From Bacillus sp. N1-1 (GTDB lineage: Bacteria; Bacillota; Bacilli; Bacillales; Guptibacillaceae): DNA of 64,000 nt. The position numbers and the translations under genes are program-made. Under the pieces are notes generated by a model. The model was given only the letters and a program-made list of their open reading frames with translations. It did not search any database and was not told the DNA's origin. Positions within the stretch are counted from its first letter, which is position 1, and each line of letters opens with the position of its first letter. Positions 55,181 through 63,506 of this stretch are shown here, piece after piece. The stretch is taken from assembly GCF_009818105.1 (NCBI RefSeq), contig NZ_CP046564.1:2170001-2234000 (forward strand), written 5' to 3'.

Positions 55181-56599
55181 ATGAAAAAGATCATTCGAAA
55201 TGGAACAATTGTAACAGCAAGTGAAACGTACCAGGCAGATATTCTTATATCAGATGGCGTCATCTCTTCTATCGGAAAAAGCATTGAAGTGGAGGGTGCC
55301 GAAGTTGTTGATGCTACGGATCGCTATGTTTTTCCTGGAGGTATTGACCCTCATACACATCTTGAAATGCCATTTGGAGGCACAGTAACTAAAGATGATT
55401 TTGAGACTGGGACGATAGCGGCAGCGTTTGGCGGAACAACCTCGGTCATTGATTTTTGTCTCACTGAAAAAGGAAAACCACTTTCTCACGCAATTAAAGC
55501 GTGGCATGACAAATCAAAAGAGAAATCGGTTATCGATTATAGCTTTCACTTAATGATTAGTGAAATAAATGACGCTGTTTTGGATCAATTACCTGATGTG
55601 ATCAATCAAGAAGGAATAACATCTTTTAAAGTATTTATGGCCTATAAAAATGTATTTCAAGCCGATGATGAAACACTTTATCGTACCCTTTTAGCAGCGA
55701 AAGAGCATGGGGCGCTCGTCATGGTACATGCGGAAAACGGAGATGTTATCGAGTATTTAACGAAAGAAGCGCTAGCAAAAGGACAGACAGAGCCGATTTA
55801 TCATGCTCTTACAAGGCCACCGGAAGTTGAAGGAGAGGCCACTGGGCGTGCTGCACAATTAACAGGACTCGCCTCTTCTCAATTATATGTGGTGCACGTA
55901 AGTTGTCAGGAAGCGGCGGATAAAATTGCGGAAGCAAGAAAGAAAGGCTATGACATACATGGAGAAACGTGTCCGCAATACCTTGTTCTAGACCAATCGT
56001 ACTTAGAGAAACCCAATTTCGAAGGCGCAAAATATGTGTGGAGTCCACCTCTGAGAGAAAAATGGAATCAGGAAGCGCTCTGGAATGCACTTAGAACAGG
56101 GCAGCTAGAAACAATAGGTTCGGATCAGTGCTCTTTTGACTTTAATGGTCAAAAAGATTTGGGAAGAGATGATTTTACAAAAATACCAAACGGCGGACCA
56201 ATGATTGAAGATCGATTTAGCATTCTTTTTTCAGAAGGTGTTCGAAAAGGTAGGATTTCATTAAACAAATTTGTTGATATTACTTCTACAAAATCAGCAA
56301 AGCTATTTGGGTTATTCCCTAAGAAAGGAACCATATCGATTGGAGCAGATGCCGATTTAGTCATTTTCAATCCAGAAACAAAACGAAAAATTTCTGCCGA
56401 CACTCACCATATGGCCGTTGACTACAATGCGTTCGAAGGGATGGAAGTGACTGGTGAACCTGAAACAGTACTTGTAAGAGGAGAGTTTGTTATTAAAAAC
56501 AAACAGTTTGTTGGAACACCGGGTTCAGGACAGTATCTAAAACGAGCAAAGTATGGCAAGACGACAAATATGACAGACAAGCCGATGATGATCCAGTAA
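55181..56599 (+). CDS. hydA: Dihydropyrimidinase
   Basis: Opens dihydrouracil or dihydrothymine to the N-carbamoyl amino acid. It is a 472-aa cyclic amidohydrolase. The metal motif GIDPHTHLEMPFGG is near 54-67, the lysine to be carboxylated is in FKVFMAYKN near 150, and further metal histidines are in MVHAEN and VVHVSC, with the catalytic Asp in IGSDQCSFDFNGQ. HLEMPFGG, together with context, favours dihydropyrimidinase over allantoinase or a hydantoinase. ATG 55181 follows AGGAGG. Confidence 0.92.
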   Translation: MKKIIRNGTIVTASETYQADILISDGVISSIGKSIEVEGAEVVDATDRYVFPGGIDPHTHLEMPFGGTVTKDDFETGTIAAAFGGTTSVIDFCLTEKGKPLSHAIKAWHDKSKEKSVIDYSFHLMISEINDAVLDQLPDVINQEGITSFKVFMAYKNVFQADDETLYRTLLAAKEHGALVMVHAENGDVIEYLTKEALAKGQTEPIYHALTRPPEVEGEATGRAAQLTGLASSQLYVVHVSCQEAADKIAEARKKGYDIHGETCPQYLVLDQSYLEKPNFEGAKYVWSPPLREKWNQEALWNALRTGQLETIGSDQCSFDFNGQKDLGRDDFTKIPNGGPMIEDRFSILFSEGVRKGRISLNKFVDITSTKSAKLFGLFPKKGTISIGADADLVIFNPETKRKISADTHHMAVDYNAFEGMEVTGEPETVLVRGEFVIKNKQFVGTPGSGQYLKRAKYGKTTNMTDKPMMIQ

Positions 56600-56623
56600 G
56601 AGACTGAAAAAGGAGATAGCTGA

Positions 56624-58105
56624 ATGAAAAAAGAGGAAAGCTATTTAAAATCACCTGATCTTTTGCCAATTGCTCATAAGGATAAAAAGATCGGGACCGG
56701 CGGGTTTGCCATGATGTGGGTTGGAATGGCTGTTGTGCTTGCAGCGTTCGCAATTGGTGGAGCCGGGGTTCAATCCTTATCACTGACATGGGTCGTCGTT
56801 GCAACGATTATTGGAACCATTGGAATTGGGTTGTTTATTACGGTGATAGGTGATATTGGCATTGAACATGGGTTATCTTTTCCCGTTTATATGAGAGCGC
56901 CTTTTGGAACGATTGGAACCCATATACCCTCAATCGTTAGAGGACTTGCAGCATCATTCTGGTTTGGAATCAACACTTACTTTGGCGCGACCGCGATGAA
57001 TGCGATATTAAACGTTCTATTTGGATTTGATAACTGGTTCGTCTGTTTCCTTATTTTTGCTACTGTTCAGCTTGTTAATACAGCGCTTGGCATTAAAGCT
57101 GTGGAACGATTCGCAGATCTTGCCGCCCCGGTTATTATCATTATTTCGGTTTGGATGTACGCTTCTCTTTCAGAACAAGCCATTTCTCAAGGCAGAGAAG
57201 TGTGGGCTTGGATTGAAAGTCCCGTAACAGGTGGTGCTGCAGTAACTGCCTTTCTCGTCGTCATCTTTAGTAATATGGGATTTTGGGCAACGATTTCAGC
57301 TGACATTCCATCGATCTCTCGCTTCATAAAAGCCCCTAAATTTGAACGAAGCTGGGTAAAAAGAAATAAAGGAACACTTGTCGGAAGTATGGTTGCGTTA
57401 CCGATTACCCAGACCTTCATGGTCGTGATCGGTGGTGTGTCTTACATTGCTGTATCAAATTACGATCCAGTAGTTGCGTTACAAGAAGCCGCGACGGGTT
57501 TGGTACTAGGTGTCCTTTTATTAATGATTGTACTTGCACAGTGGTCAACAAATGTTTCTGCAAATCTTGTGCCAGCAGCAACGATTTTTTCAAATGTTGG
57601 AGGCCCAAGAGTACCGTTTTGGGCTGGGGTATTCATTGCAGGGATTGTCGGATCGGTAGTTCAGCCTTGGAGTCTATTTAATATACTTATCCCTATTCTA
57701 TTGATCGTGGGTGGGATCTTATCCGCTATCGTTGGTATTCTCTTTGCTGACTATTACCTTTTACGAAAAAGACGAGTAAATGTGCCAGACTTGTATGAGA
57801 AAGATGGACAGTATCGCTATATGAATGGGGTTAATGCTGCTGGTTTTATCGCCTGGTTCATCGGGGGATTGGCTGCCTATTTTCTTTCTAACTACTCGTT
57901 TTTAGTCGGCTTTCTTGTAGGCGCCGGCACTTATTACGTATTAGCAAAGTACTGGTGGTTCAAAAAATACAAACAAGCAGAAATGCTTGATCCGAGTGAT
58001 GAGAAATATCTCGGCATTACAGTTGGGCGTGATTGGATCATCGGAAGTGACAGTGAATCTCAAGCTGTGCAAGAAGTTGGTAGTGGACTTGATGAAGGGA
58101 GGTAA
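56624..58105 (+). CDS. NCS1-family nucleobase permease
   Basis: Predicted cytoplasmic-membrane importer for uracil, thymine or a related base. It is 493 aa with 12 membrane segments. The N-terminal GTGGFAMMWVGMAVVLAAF and SFPVYMRAPFGTIG are NCS1 landmarks, and SNMGFWATISADIPSISRF is a conserved substrate-site helix. It is close in length to the B. subtilis allantoin permease PucI, but the location among pyrimidine genes suggests a pyrimidine base. ATG 56624 follows AAAAGGAGA, 24 nt after hydA. Confidence 0.85.
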   Translation: MKKEESYLKSPDLLPIAHKDKKIGTGGFAMMWVGMAVVLAAFAIGGAGVQSLSLTWVVVATIIGTIGIGLFITVIGDIGIEHGLSFPVYMRAPFGTIGTHIPSIVRGLAASFWFGINTYFGATAMNAILNVLFGFDNWFVCFLIFATVQLVNTALGIKAVERFADLAAPVIIIISVWMYASLSEQAISQGREVWAWIESPVTGGAAVTAFLVVIFSNMGFWATISADIPSISRFIKAPKFERSWVKRNKGTLVGSMVALPITQTFMVVIGGVSYIAVSNYDPVVALQEAATGLVLGVLLLMIVLAQWSTNVSANLVPAATIFSNVGGPRVPFWAGVFIAGIVGSVVQPWSLFNILIPILLIVGGILSAIVGILFADYYLLRKRRVNVPDLYEKDGQYRYMNGVNAAGFIAWFIGGLAAYFLSNYSFLVGFLVGAGTYYVLAKYWWFKKYKQAEMLDPSDEKYLGITVGRDWIIGSDSESQAVQEVGSGLDEGR

Positions 58106-58109
58106 GGTG

Positions 58110-58340
58110 ATGAAAGAACATCAGCATTACTTAATTGAACGCGAGAAGATCGACTATTTTATTGATCGTGGCTATCATATTAATGGAATTACGGAAAATT
58201 TAAGTGGAGCCTTCATCGAGTTTGTTCTAAAGGACGTAAAGTCAGGTGAAATTTCGAATGAAATTCTTCATATTCAGACAGCAAATGGGAGAAAATATTT
58301 CTCAGCTCTTCTATTAAAACAGATCCAATCCGTTACTTAA
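58110..58340 (+). CDS. Hypothetical protein in the pyrimidine locus (76 aa)
   Basis: Starts MKEHQHYLIEREKIDYFIDR; mixed helix/strand, no cysteine, no membrane segment. ATG 58110 is 4 nt after the permease stop and 6 nt after GGGAGGT (58097-58103), clearly an operon member. The longer frame back to 57987 only overlaps the permease gene. I do not recognise a family. Being tied to these genes, it may help regulate or stabilise one of the enzymes, but that is a guess. Confidence 0.7.
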   Translation: MKEHQHYLIEREKIDYFIDRGYHINGITENLSGAFIEFVLKDVKSGEISNEILHIQTANGRKYFSALLLKQIQSVT

Positions 58341-58355
58341 GTGAGGAGGGAAGAG

Positions 58356-58598
58356 ATGGAGTACAACTTGTATTCAAAAGATAGCGCCTATCCATGTGAA
58401 GTGACGATCGACGAGGAAAACGGTCGCTATATGATAAGAAAAGCGGATACGAGTGGAGAAATATTTAATTCAGCAGCGGAATTAACTTCATGGATTCGAT
58501 CCAATTGGAAAGAGACTGACTTTAGAAGTAAAAAACAGTATTATTATCTCATGGAACTATTAGATGAATATGAATGGGAAGTAGAATCCGGGCAATAG
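58356..58598 (+). CDS. Hypothetical protein in the pyrimidine locus (80 aa)
   Basis: Starts MEYNLYSKDSAYPCEVTIDE and ends LLDEYEWEVESGQ: acidic, aromatic-rich, one cysteine. ATG 58356 follows GAGGAGGG with good spacing, 15 nt after the previous gene. The stop codon lies within the terminator loop, so the transcript of the permease block ends here. No family recognised; the predicted beta hairpin and C-terminal helix suggest a small soluble fold. Confidence 0.7.
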   Translation: MEYNLYSKDSAYPCEVTIDEENGRYMIRKADTSGEIFNSAAELTSWIRSNWKETDFRSKKQYYYLMELLDEYEWEVESGQ

Positions 58599-58615
58599 TT
58601 GCCCGGTGTTTTTTT
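58588..58615 (+). terminator. Terminator of the catabolic block
   Basis: CCGGGCAA/TTGCCCGG around TAG (the stop codon of the 80-aa gene), then TG and seven T residues. Confidence 0.88.
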
Positions 58616-58695
58616 GATCATTAATTAAATTTCATATACCGTATTAATATAAAACAATTAAAATCTGTCATTATGACTAATAGTGTCACAATATA

Positions 58696-58740
58696 GAGAA
58701 TAACTAGAAATGACTTTGATGATATAGTAAAGTTATTCTC
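58696..58740. repeat. Perfect 10-bp inverted repeat upstream of pucR
   Basis: GAGAATAACT (58696-58705) and AGTTATTCTC (58731-58740), 25 nt apart. It may be a regulator site on DNA or a stem in the leader RNA. Confidence 0.45.
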
Positions 58741-58745
58741 AAAAG

Positions 58746-58761
58746 ATGTAAGCGCTATCAT
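58746..58761 (+). promoter_or_regulatory. cre site (CcpA catabolite repression)
   Basis: ATGTAAGCGCTATCAT matches the cre consensus WTGNNARCGNWWWCAW at every position. It lies about 100 nt before pucR, so preferred sugars should repress the regulator and through it the locus. Confidence 0.78.
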
Positions 58762-58857
58762 AAATGATGACTGAAAGATAATCTTCCGTAATGCCCCACC
58801 ATTACAAATCTTCATGGTTAGATTAAACATATAATCTTCAGAAGAGGAAGTGATCGG

Positions 58858-60456
58858 ATGCTGCGAATGACCAGTTTAACAGTCCATGAAGTGTTAGAAA
58901 GAGATCATTTTCAACATGCTACTGTCATAGCTGGCAAAGAGGGCTTAGCTAGACGTATTAAATGGGTGCACGTGATGGAAGTAACTAGTGTTAAACAATT
59001 ATTACACGGTGAAGAATTAATTCTATCAACTGGTTTTGTATGGAAAGATAATGTGCAGGTTTTTCATTCGATCGTAAATCAATTGATACAAAGTCATGCT
59101 GCGGGTCTTTGTATTGAAATTGGTACATATATGGATCATATCCCTAAAGAAATTATCGAACTTGCTAATCAACATCATTTCCCCATCATTGTATTTACAA
59201 AAGAAGTTCGCTTTGTAGATATCACGCAAGACCTTCACTCCCTTTTAATTGCTCATCATTATCAGATGATTTCAGATCTCGAACAATTTTCACAAGAACT
59301 CAACCGTCTCCTTCTTCTACCAGGCTGTTTAACGAAGATTTTATCTCTATTGTCTACTAAGACAGGTATGCAGGTCATTTATAATCCAAAAGAAGCAGCG
59401 CCTATTTTTGTGCCAGAAGCGACAGAAGAAAAACGAGAAACTTACTTGCATTTTCTGAAAATCCAACCTGACGGGAAAGGGCTCGTGCTCCAACCCGTTC
59501 GTGCAATGGATTATCATTTTGCGAACCTTAGCCTTGTTCCAGCACAGCATGCGTCTGTCTCAGATTATGACATGCTACTACTTGATCGAAGCGCAACCGC
59601 AATTGCTCAATATCTTCTACGAGAGCTATATATTGAAGAAAAGAAGCGAGCACTAGAGACAGAGTGGTTATATGAATGGCTTGAAGGCAAGCACACGGAA
59701 GAACGAATTTTATCCTATCTCGTTGACGTAGACGAAACGCTCATTCCACGTGGACTTCATGTCTGTACATGCAAATTTAAAAAGCCTCATGATTCATATA
59801 CATCTTCTCAAATGACGTATTTCATGCTTCTTATGCGTTCAATGTTTGAGCAAGAAGGTTTTTTTATCTTATCGTTAACAACTCGGAATAAGCTGATCAT
59901 CATCGTTTTAAATCGACGGACAGAAGAAAATGTGGAAGAGCGTTTGCGTGAAGCTTTTAACCGTTTTCTACAAAGTGATATTTTACAGAAAGAAACAGTA
60001 CCTGAAGTTGAAAAAGTCGGTGTTGGTAAACATGTCCGATTATTAAAAGACATGCATAAAAGCTATGATTCGTCGCTTGAAACCATCATGATGAATGACA
60101 AGATACCGACACAATCTTCACTCGTTACCTATTACAATGACTTTCATATCTACCGTATGATCTTACACCTGGCAAGAGGTAAAGAGCTAAATGAGTTTAT
60201 GTATGATTATTTAGATCCAGTTATTGAATATGATATAAAGAACAATAGTAACCTTTTAAACACATTGAAAGTCTATATGTGTTGTAATGGTTCAAAAAAG
60301 GAAACTGCTGAACAACTTTATGTAGTGAGACAAACACTCTATCATCGCTTAGAAAAACTAGAGGAATTGCTTGGTCAAGATTTCATGTGTTCTCCGAAAC
60401 GATTAGCAATCGAATTCGCTATTCATGCATACAGTTATTTAAAACAGCAGGGTTAA
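58858..60456 (+). CDS. PucR-family transcriptional regulator
   Basis: 532 aa. The N-terminal PucR purine-catabolism domain starts SLTVHEVLERDHFQHATVIAG. A central region follows (about 230-380), and the C-terminal helix-turn-helix is SKKETAEQLYVVRQTLYHRL in NLLNTLKVYMCCN context. PucR of B. subtilis activates purine degradation; this one sits inside a pyrimidine locus and is the obvious candidate regulator, with uracil or an intermediate as effector (inference). ATG 58858 follows GAGGAAG; ATG 58867 is an alternative. Confidence 0.87.
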   Translation: MLRMTSLTVHEVLERDHFQHATVIAGKEGLARRIKWVHVMEVTSVKQLLHGEELILSTGFVWKDNVQVFHSIVNQLIQSHAAGLCIEIGTYMDHIPKEIIELANQHHFPIIVFTKEVRFVDITQDLHSLLIAHHYQMISDLEQFSQELNRLLLLPGCLTKILSLLSTKTGMQVIYNPKEAAPIFVPEATEEKRETYLHFLKIQPDGKGLVLQPVRAMDYHFANLSLVPAQHASVSDYDMLLLDRSATAIAQYLLRELYIEEKKRALETEWLYEWLEGKHTEERILSYLVDVDETLIPRGLHVCTCKFKKPHDSYTSSQMTYFMLLMRSMFEQEGFFILSLTTRNKLIIIVLNRRTEENVEERLREAFNRFLQSDILQKETVPEVEKVGVGKHVRLLKDMHKSYDSSLETIMMNDKIPTQSSLVTYYNDFHIYRMILHLARGKELNEFMYDYLDPVIEYDIKNNSNLLNTLKVYMCCNGSKKETAEQLYVVRQTLYHRLEKLEELLGQDFMCSPKRLAIEFAIHAYSYLKQQG

Positions 60457-60469
60457 ATGTGCAACGTGT

Positions 60470-60501
60470 ACAAAACGTAACATATCCATGTTACGTTTTG
60501 T
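60470..60501 (+). terminator. Hairpin after pucR, likely terminator
   Basis: A perfect 14-bp inverted repeat ACAAAACGTAACAT/ATGTTACGTTTTGT around ATCC. The T-run is part of the stem, so a double role as operator upstream of mmsA is also possible. Confidence 0.6.
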
Positions 60502-60565
60502 CTAATGAATGAAAGCCGTTACATCCCCTACAATGAAAATAGGAAAGATTAAAGGAGGGCATGTA

Positions 60566-62032
60566 ATGACTGTTGTAAAAAAGGAAACCACTTTATTAAA
60601 AAACTTTGTCAACGGAGAATGGGTGAGCGCCAAAAGTAAAGATACGCTTGAGGTGCCAAATCCTGCAACAGATGAAAACCTAGCATATGTGCCACTGTCT
60701 TCAAAAGAGGACGTGGATCTTGCAGTTAGTGCTGCATCAGTTGCCTTTCAGACGTGGAGTAAAGTACCTGTCCCGAAAAGGGCGCGCATCCTTTTTAAGT
60801 ATCACTCCCTTTTAATTAAACACCATGATGAACTAGCGGAACTAGTTGTAAAAGAAAATGGTAAAAGTTTTAAAGAAGCTCATGGAGAAGTGCTTCGAGG
60901 TATTGAGTGTGTGGAGTTTGCAACAGGTGCACCTTCTTTAATGATGGGAGATAATTTATCGACAATTGCGGAAAATATTGATTCAGAAATGTTCCGTTAT
61001 CCAGTAGGAGTAGTCGGAGGAATTACACCTTTTAACTTTCCAATGATGGTGCCTCATTGGATGTTTCCACTTGCGATCGCGTGTGGCAATACGTTTGTCT
61101 TAAAGCCTTCTGAACGAACGCCAATTCTTGCTAATCGTATGGCTGAATTATTAACAGAAGCAGGATTACCAAAAGGCGTATTTAATATCGTTCACGGAGC
61201 ACATGACGTTGTGAATGGCTTATTGGAACATGATGACATAAAAGCAATCTCATTTGTAGGATCCCAACCGGTCGCGAAATACGTCTATGAAGAAGCTGCT
61301 TCTCGTGGTAAAAGAGTGCAGGCCCTTTCTGGAGCCAAAAATCATCATATTATTATGCCCGATGCTGATATTGAGAAAGCTGTACAACAAGTCATAAGCT
61401 CAACATTTGGTAGCGCTGGCCAGCGGTGTATGGCTTGTAGTGCTGTTGTGATTGTTGGAGACGGTGAGTCATTTATTACTGCACTTAAAGAAAAAGCAGA
61501 TGATTTAAAAATGGGAAATGGTTTAGATGACGAAGTTCTATTAACGCCTGTTATCCGAAAATCTCATCGAGAAAAAGTAATCGGGTATATCGATAAAGGA
61601 TTAGAAGAAGGGGCAGCGTTAATTCGTGATGGTCGCAGGGAAATGGATGCCCACGAAGAAGGGAACTTTCTTGGACCAACAATATTTGATGAAGTCACGC
61701 CTGAAATGACGATTGCGAAAGAAGAAATATTTGCACCTGTTCTAAGCTTGCTACATGCAGATTCGATCGATTCCGCTCTCGGCATCCTTCGTAAATCGCG
61801 ATATGGAAATGGTGCGACTATTTATACGAAAGATGCAGGTGTGATTAGGCAATTCCGTGAAGAAGCAGATGCGGGGATGCTTGGTGTTAATGTTGGTGTA
61901 CCAGCACCTATGGCTTTTTTCCCTTTTTCCGGATGGAAAGATTCTTTTTATGGAGATCTGCATGCAAATGGAAAAGATGGTGTGAATTTTTATACGAGAA
62001 GAAAAATGATTACAACTCGCTTTGACTACTAG
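60566..62032 (+). CDS. mmsA: CoA-acylating (methyl)malonate-semialdehyde dehydrogenase
   Basis: Oxidises malonate semialdehyde to acetyl-CoA and methylmalonate semialdehyde to propionyl-CoA, releasing CO2. It is 488 aa, the size of B. subtilis IolA. The catalytic cysteine C288 is in SAGQRCMACS; the family's GVVGGITPFNFPMMVPHWM and ALSGAKNHHIIMPDAD (no general-base Glu) mark the CoA-dependent type. ATG 60566 follows AAAGGAGGG; the frame from 60509 lacks a site. Here it ends the beta-alanine branch of uracil/thymine breakdown. Confidence 0.9.
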   Translation: MTVVKKETTLLKNFVNGEWVSAKSKDTLEVPNPATDENLAYVPLSSKEDVDLAVSAASVAFQTWSKVPVPKRARILFKYHSLLIKHHDELAELVVKENGKSFKEAHGEVLRGIECVEFATGAPSLMMGDNLSTIAENIDSEMFRYPVGVVGGITPFNFPMMVPHWMFPLAIACGNTFVLKPSERTPILANRMAELLTEAGLPKGVFNIVHGAHDVVNGLLEHDDIKAISFVGSQPVAKYVYEEAASRGKRVQALSGAKNHHIIMPDADIEKAVQQVISSTFGSAGQRCMACSAVVIVGDGESFITALKEKADDLKMGNGLDDEVLLTPVIRKSHREKVIGYIDKGLEEGAALIRDGRREMDAHEEGNFLGPTIFDEVTPEMTIAKEEIFAPVLSLLHADSIDSALGILRKSRYGNGATIYTKDAGVIRQFREEADAGMLGVNVGVPAPMAFFPFSGWKDSFYGDLHANGKDGVNFYTRRKMITTRFDY

Positions 62033-62047
62033 AGGGGAGTGAAGAGT

Positions 62048-63385
62048 ATGCAAACTGCTCACGAGAATCTTGCAGGAAAAGACGAGAAATACGTTTGGCA
62101 TGCGATGCGACCATATGATCCGAAATCGACAATGGTAATTGAAAAAGCAAAAGGCGCGTGGTTATCTGATTACGATGGGAATAAATTTCTTGATGCTATG
62201 GCGGGTCTTTGGTGTGTTAATGTTGGATACGGTCGAGAAGAGCTCGCTCAGGCAGCTTTCGACCAGCTTAAAGAACTATCTTATTATCCCTTAACACATA
62301 CACATGCTCCGGCGATAAAATTAGCGGAAAAGTTAAATGAAATGCTTGGTGGAGGATATGTCATCTTTTTTTCAAATAGTGGTTCTGAAGCAAATGAAAC
62401 TGCTTTTAAGATCGCCAGACAATATCATGAGCAAAAAGGGGAAGGAAGCAGACATAAAGTTGTTTCACGCTATAGAGCGTATCATGGGAATACGATGGGG
62501 TCATTAGCTGCAACCGGTCAGGCGCAGCGGAAGTATAAGTATGAACCGCTTGGCCAGGGCTTTTTACATGTGCAGCCACCAGATACGTATCGTGATGTTG
62601 AAGACGATCGAGTTCAACTTGCTTCTGTCAAAGCAGTTGACGATCTGATGACCTGGGAACTGAGTCAGACAGTAGCAGCAATGATCATGGAGCCCATCAT
62701 CACAGGTGGAGGAATCATCATGCCTCAACAAGATTACATGAAATCCGTAAAAGAAGTATGCGAAAAGCACGGTGCTCTTTTAATATGTGATGAAGTAATT
62801 TGTGGTTTTGGAAGAACAGGGAAAGCATTTGGTTTTATGAATTATGATGTAAAACCGGACATCGTAACAATGGCAAAGGGGCTAACAAGTGGATACCTTC
62901 CTTTATCTGCTACAGCGGTGAAAGAAGAAATCTATGAAGCATTTAAAGGGAAAGATTCATATGATCACTTTCGTCACATAAATACATTCGGGGGTAATCC
63001 TGCATCATGCGCACTTGCTTTAAAAAATCTAGAAATTATGGAGCAGGAAAAGCTTTTTGACCGGTCGCAAGAATTAGGAGAAAAGCTGAAGCGTCAATTA
63101 ACAGAACAGTTATCTTCTCATTCCAATGTCGGTGATATCCGTGGGAAAGGGTTGTTGATTGGAATTGAGCTTGTTGAAGACAAAAGGACAAAAAAACCGC
63201 TTGACGTGGGTGAGCTTAATAAAGTTATCGGTTATTGCAAATCGAAGGGAGTAATCATCGGAAAAAATGGTGATACCGTAGCAGGTTATAATAATGTGCT
63301 TACGATGGCCCCTCCATTAATGATCGAAGAAAAAGACATCGATTTACTTGTGGAAACCATTGTAGCAGGATTATCCCATTTATAA
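62048..63385 (+). CDS. Class III aminotransferase, beta-alanine:2-oxoacid type
   Basis: 445 aa, PLP-dependent. FFSNSGSEANETAFKIARQYH binds the phosphate; CDEVICGFGRTGKAFG precedes the PLP lysine K277 in TMAKGLTSGYLPL. The N-terminal HAMRPYD and MAGLWCVNVGYG match omega-amino acid:pyruvate transaminases. With mmsA 15 nt upstream it would turn beta-alanine (or 3-aminoisobutyrate) into (methyl)malonate semialdehyde. ATG 62048 is 8 nt after GGGGAG. The amino acceptor (pyruvate or 2-oxoglutarate) is not certain. Confidence 0.86.
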   Translation: MQTAHENLAGKDEKYVWHAMRPYDPKSTMVIEKAKGAWLSDYDGNKFLDAMAGLWCVNVGYGREELAQAAFDQLKELSYYPLTHTHAPAIKLAEKLNEMLGGGYVIFFSNSGSEANETAFKIARQYHEQKGEGSRHKVVSRYRAYHGNTMGSLAATGQAQRKYKYEPLGQGFLHVQPPDTYRDVEDDRVQLASVKAVDDLMTWELSQTVAAMIMEPIITGGGIIMPQQDYMKSVKEVCEKHGALLICDEVICGFGRTGKAFGFMNYDVKPDIVTMAKGLTSGYLPLSATAVKEEIYEAFKGKDSYDHFRHINTFGGNPASCALALKNLEIMEQEKLFDRSQELGEKLKRQLTEQLSSHSNVGDIRGKGLLIGIELVEDKRTKKPLDVGELNKVIGYCKSKGVIIGKNGDTVAGYNNVLTMAPPLMIEEKDIDLLVETIVAGLSHL

Positions 63386-63408
63386 AGTGCGCTTCGCGCG
63401 CACTTTTT
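63384..63408 (+). terminator. Terminator of mmsA-aminotransferase genes
   Basis: AAAGTGCGC/GCGCACTTT stem and TTTTT. Confidence 0.85.
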
Positions 63409-63432
63409 CCTATGAGCTTGTTATAAAAAAGA

Positions 63433-63488
63433 TTGAATAATTAAAATAATTGGTTTATAGTAAAGGTGTTACATACCGACTGGTTAGT
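63433..63488 (+). promoter_or_regulatory. Promoter of the quinone oxidoreductase gene, possible operator
   Basis: TTGAAT (63433-63438), 17 nt, TATAGT (63456-63461). Downstream, ACCGACTGGTTAGT (63475-63488) is an imperfect palindrome of the kind bound by TetR-family repressors; only the promoter part is well supported. Confidence 0.55.
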
Positions 63489-63506
63489 TAATAAAGGAGG
63501 ATGGAA

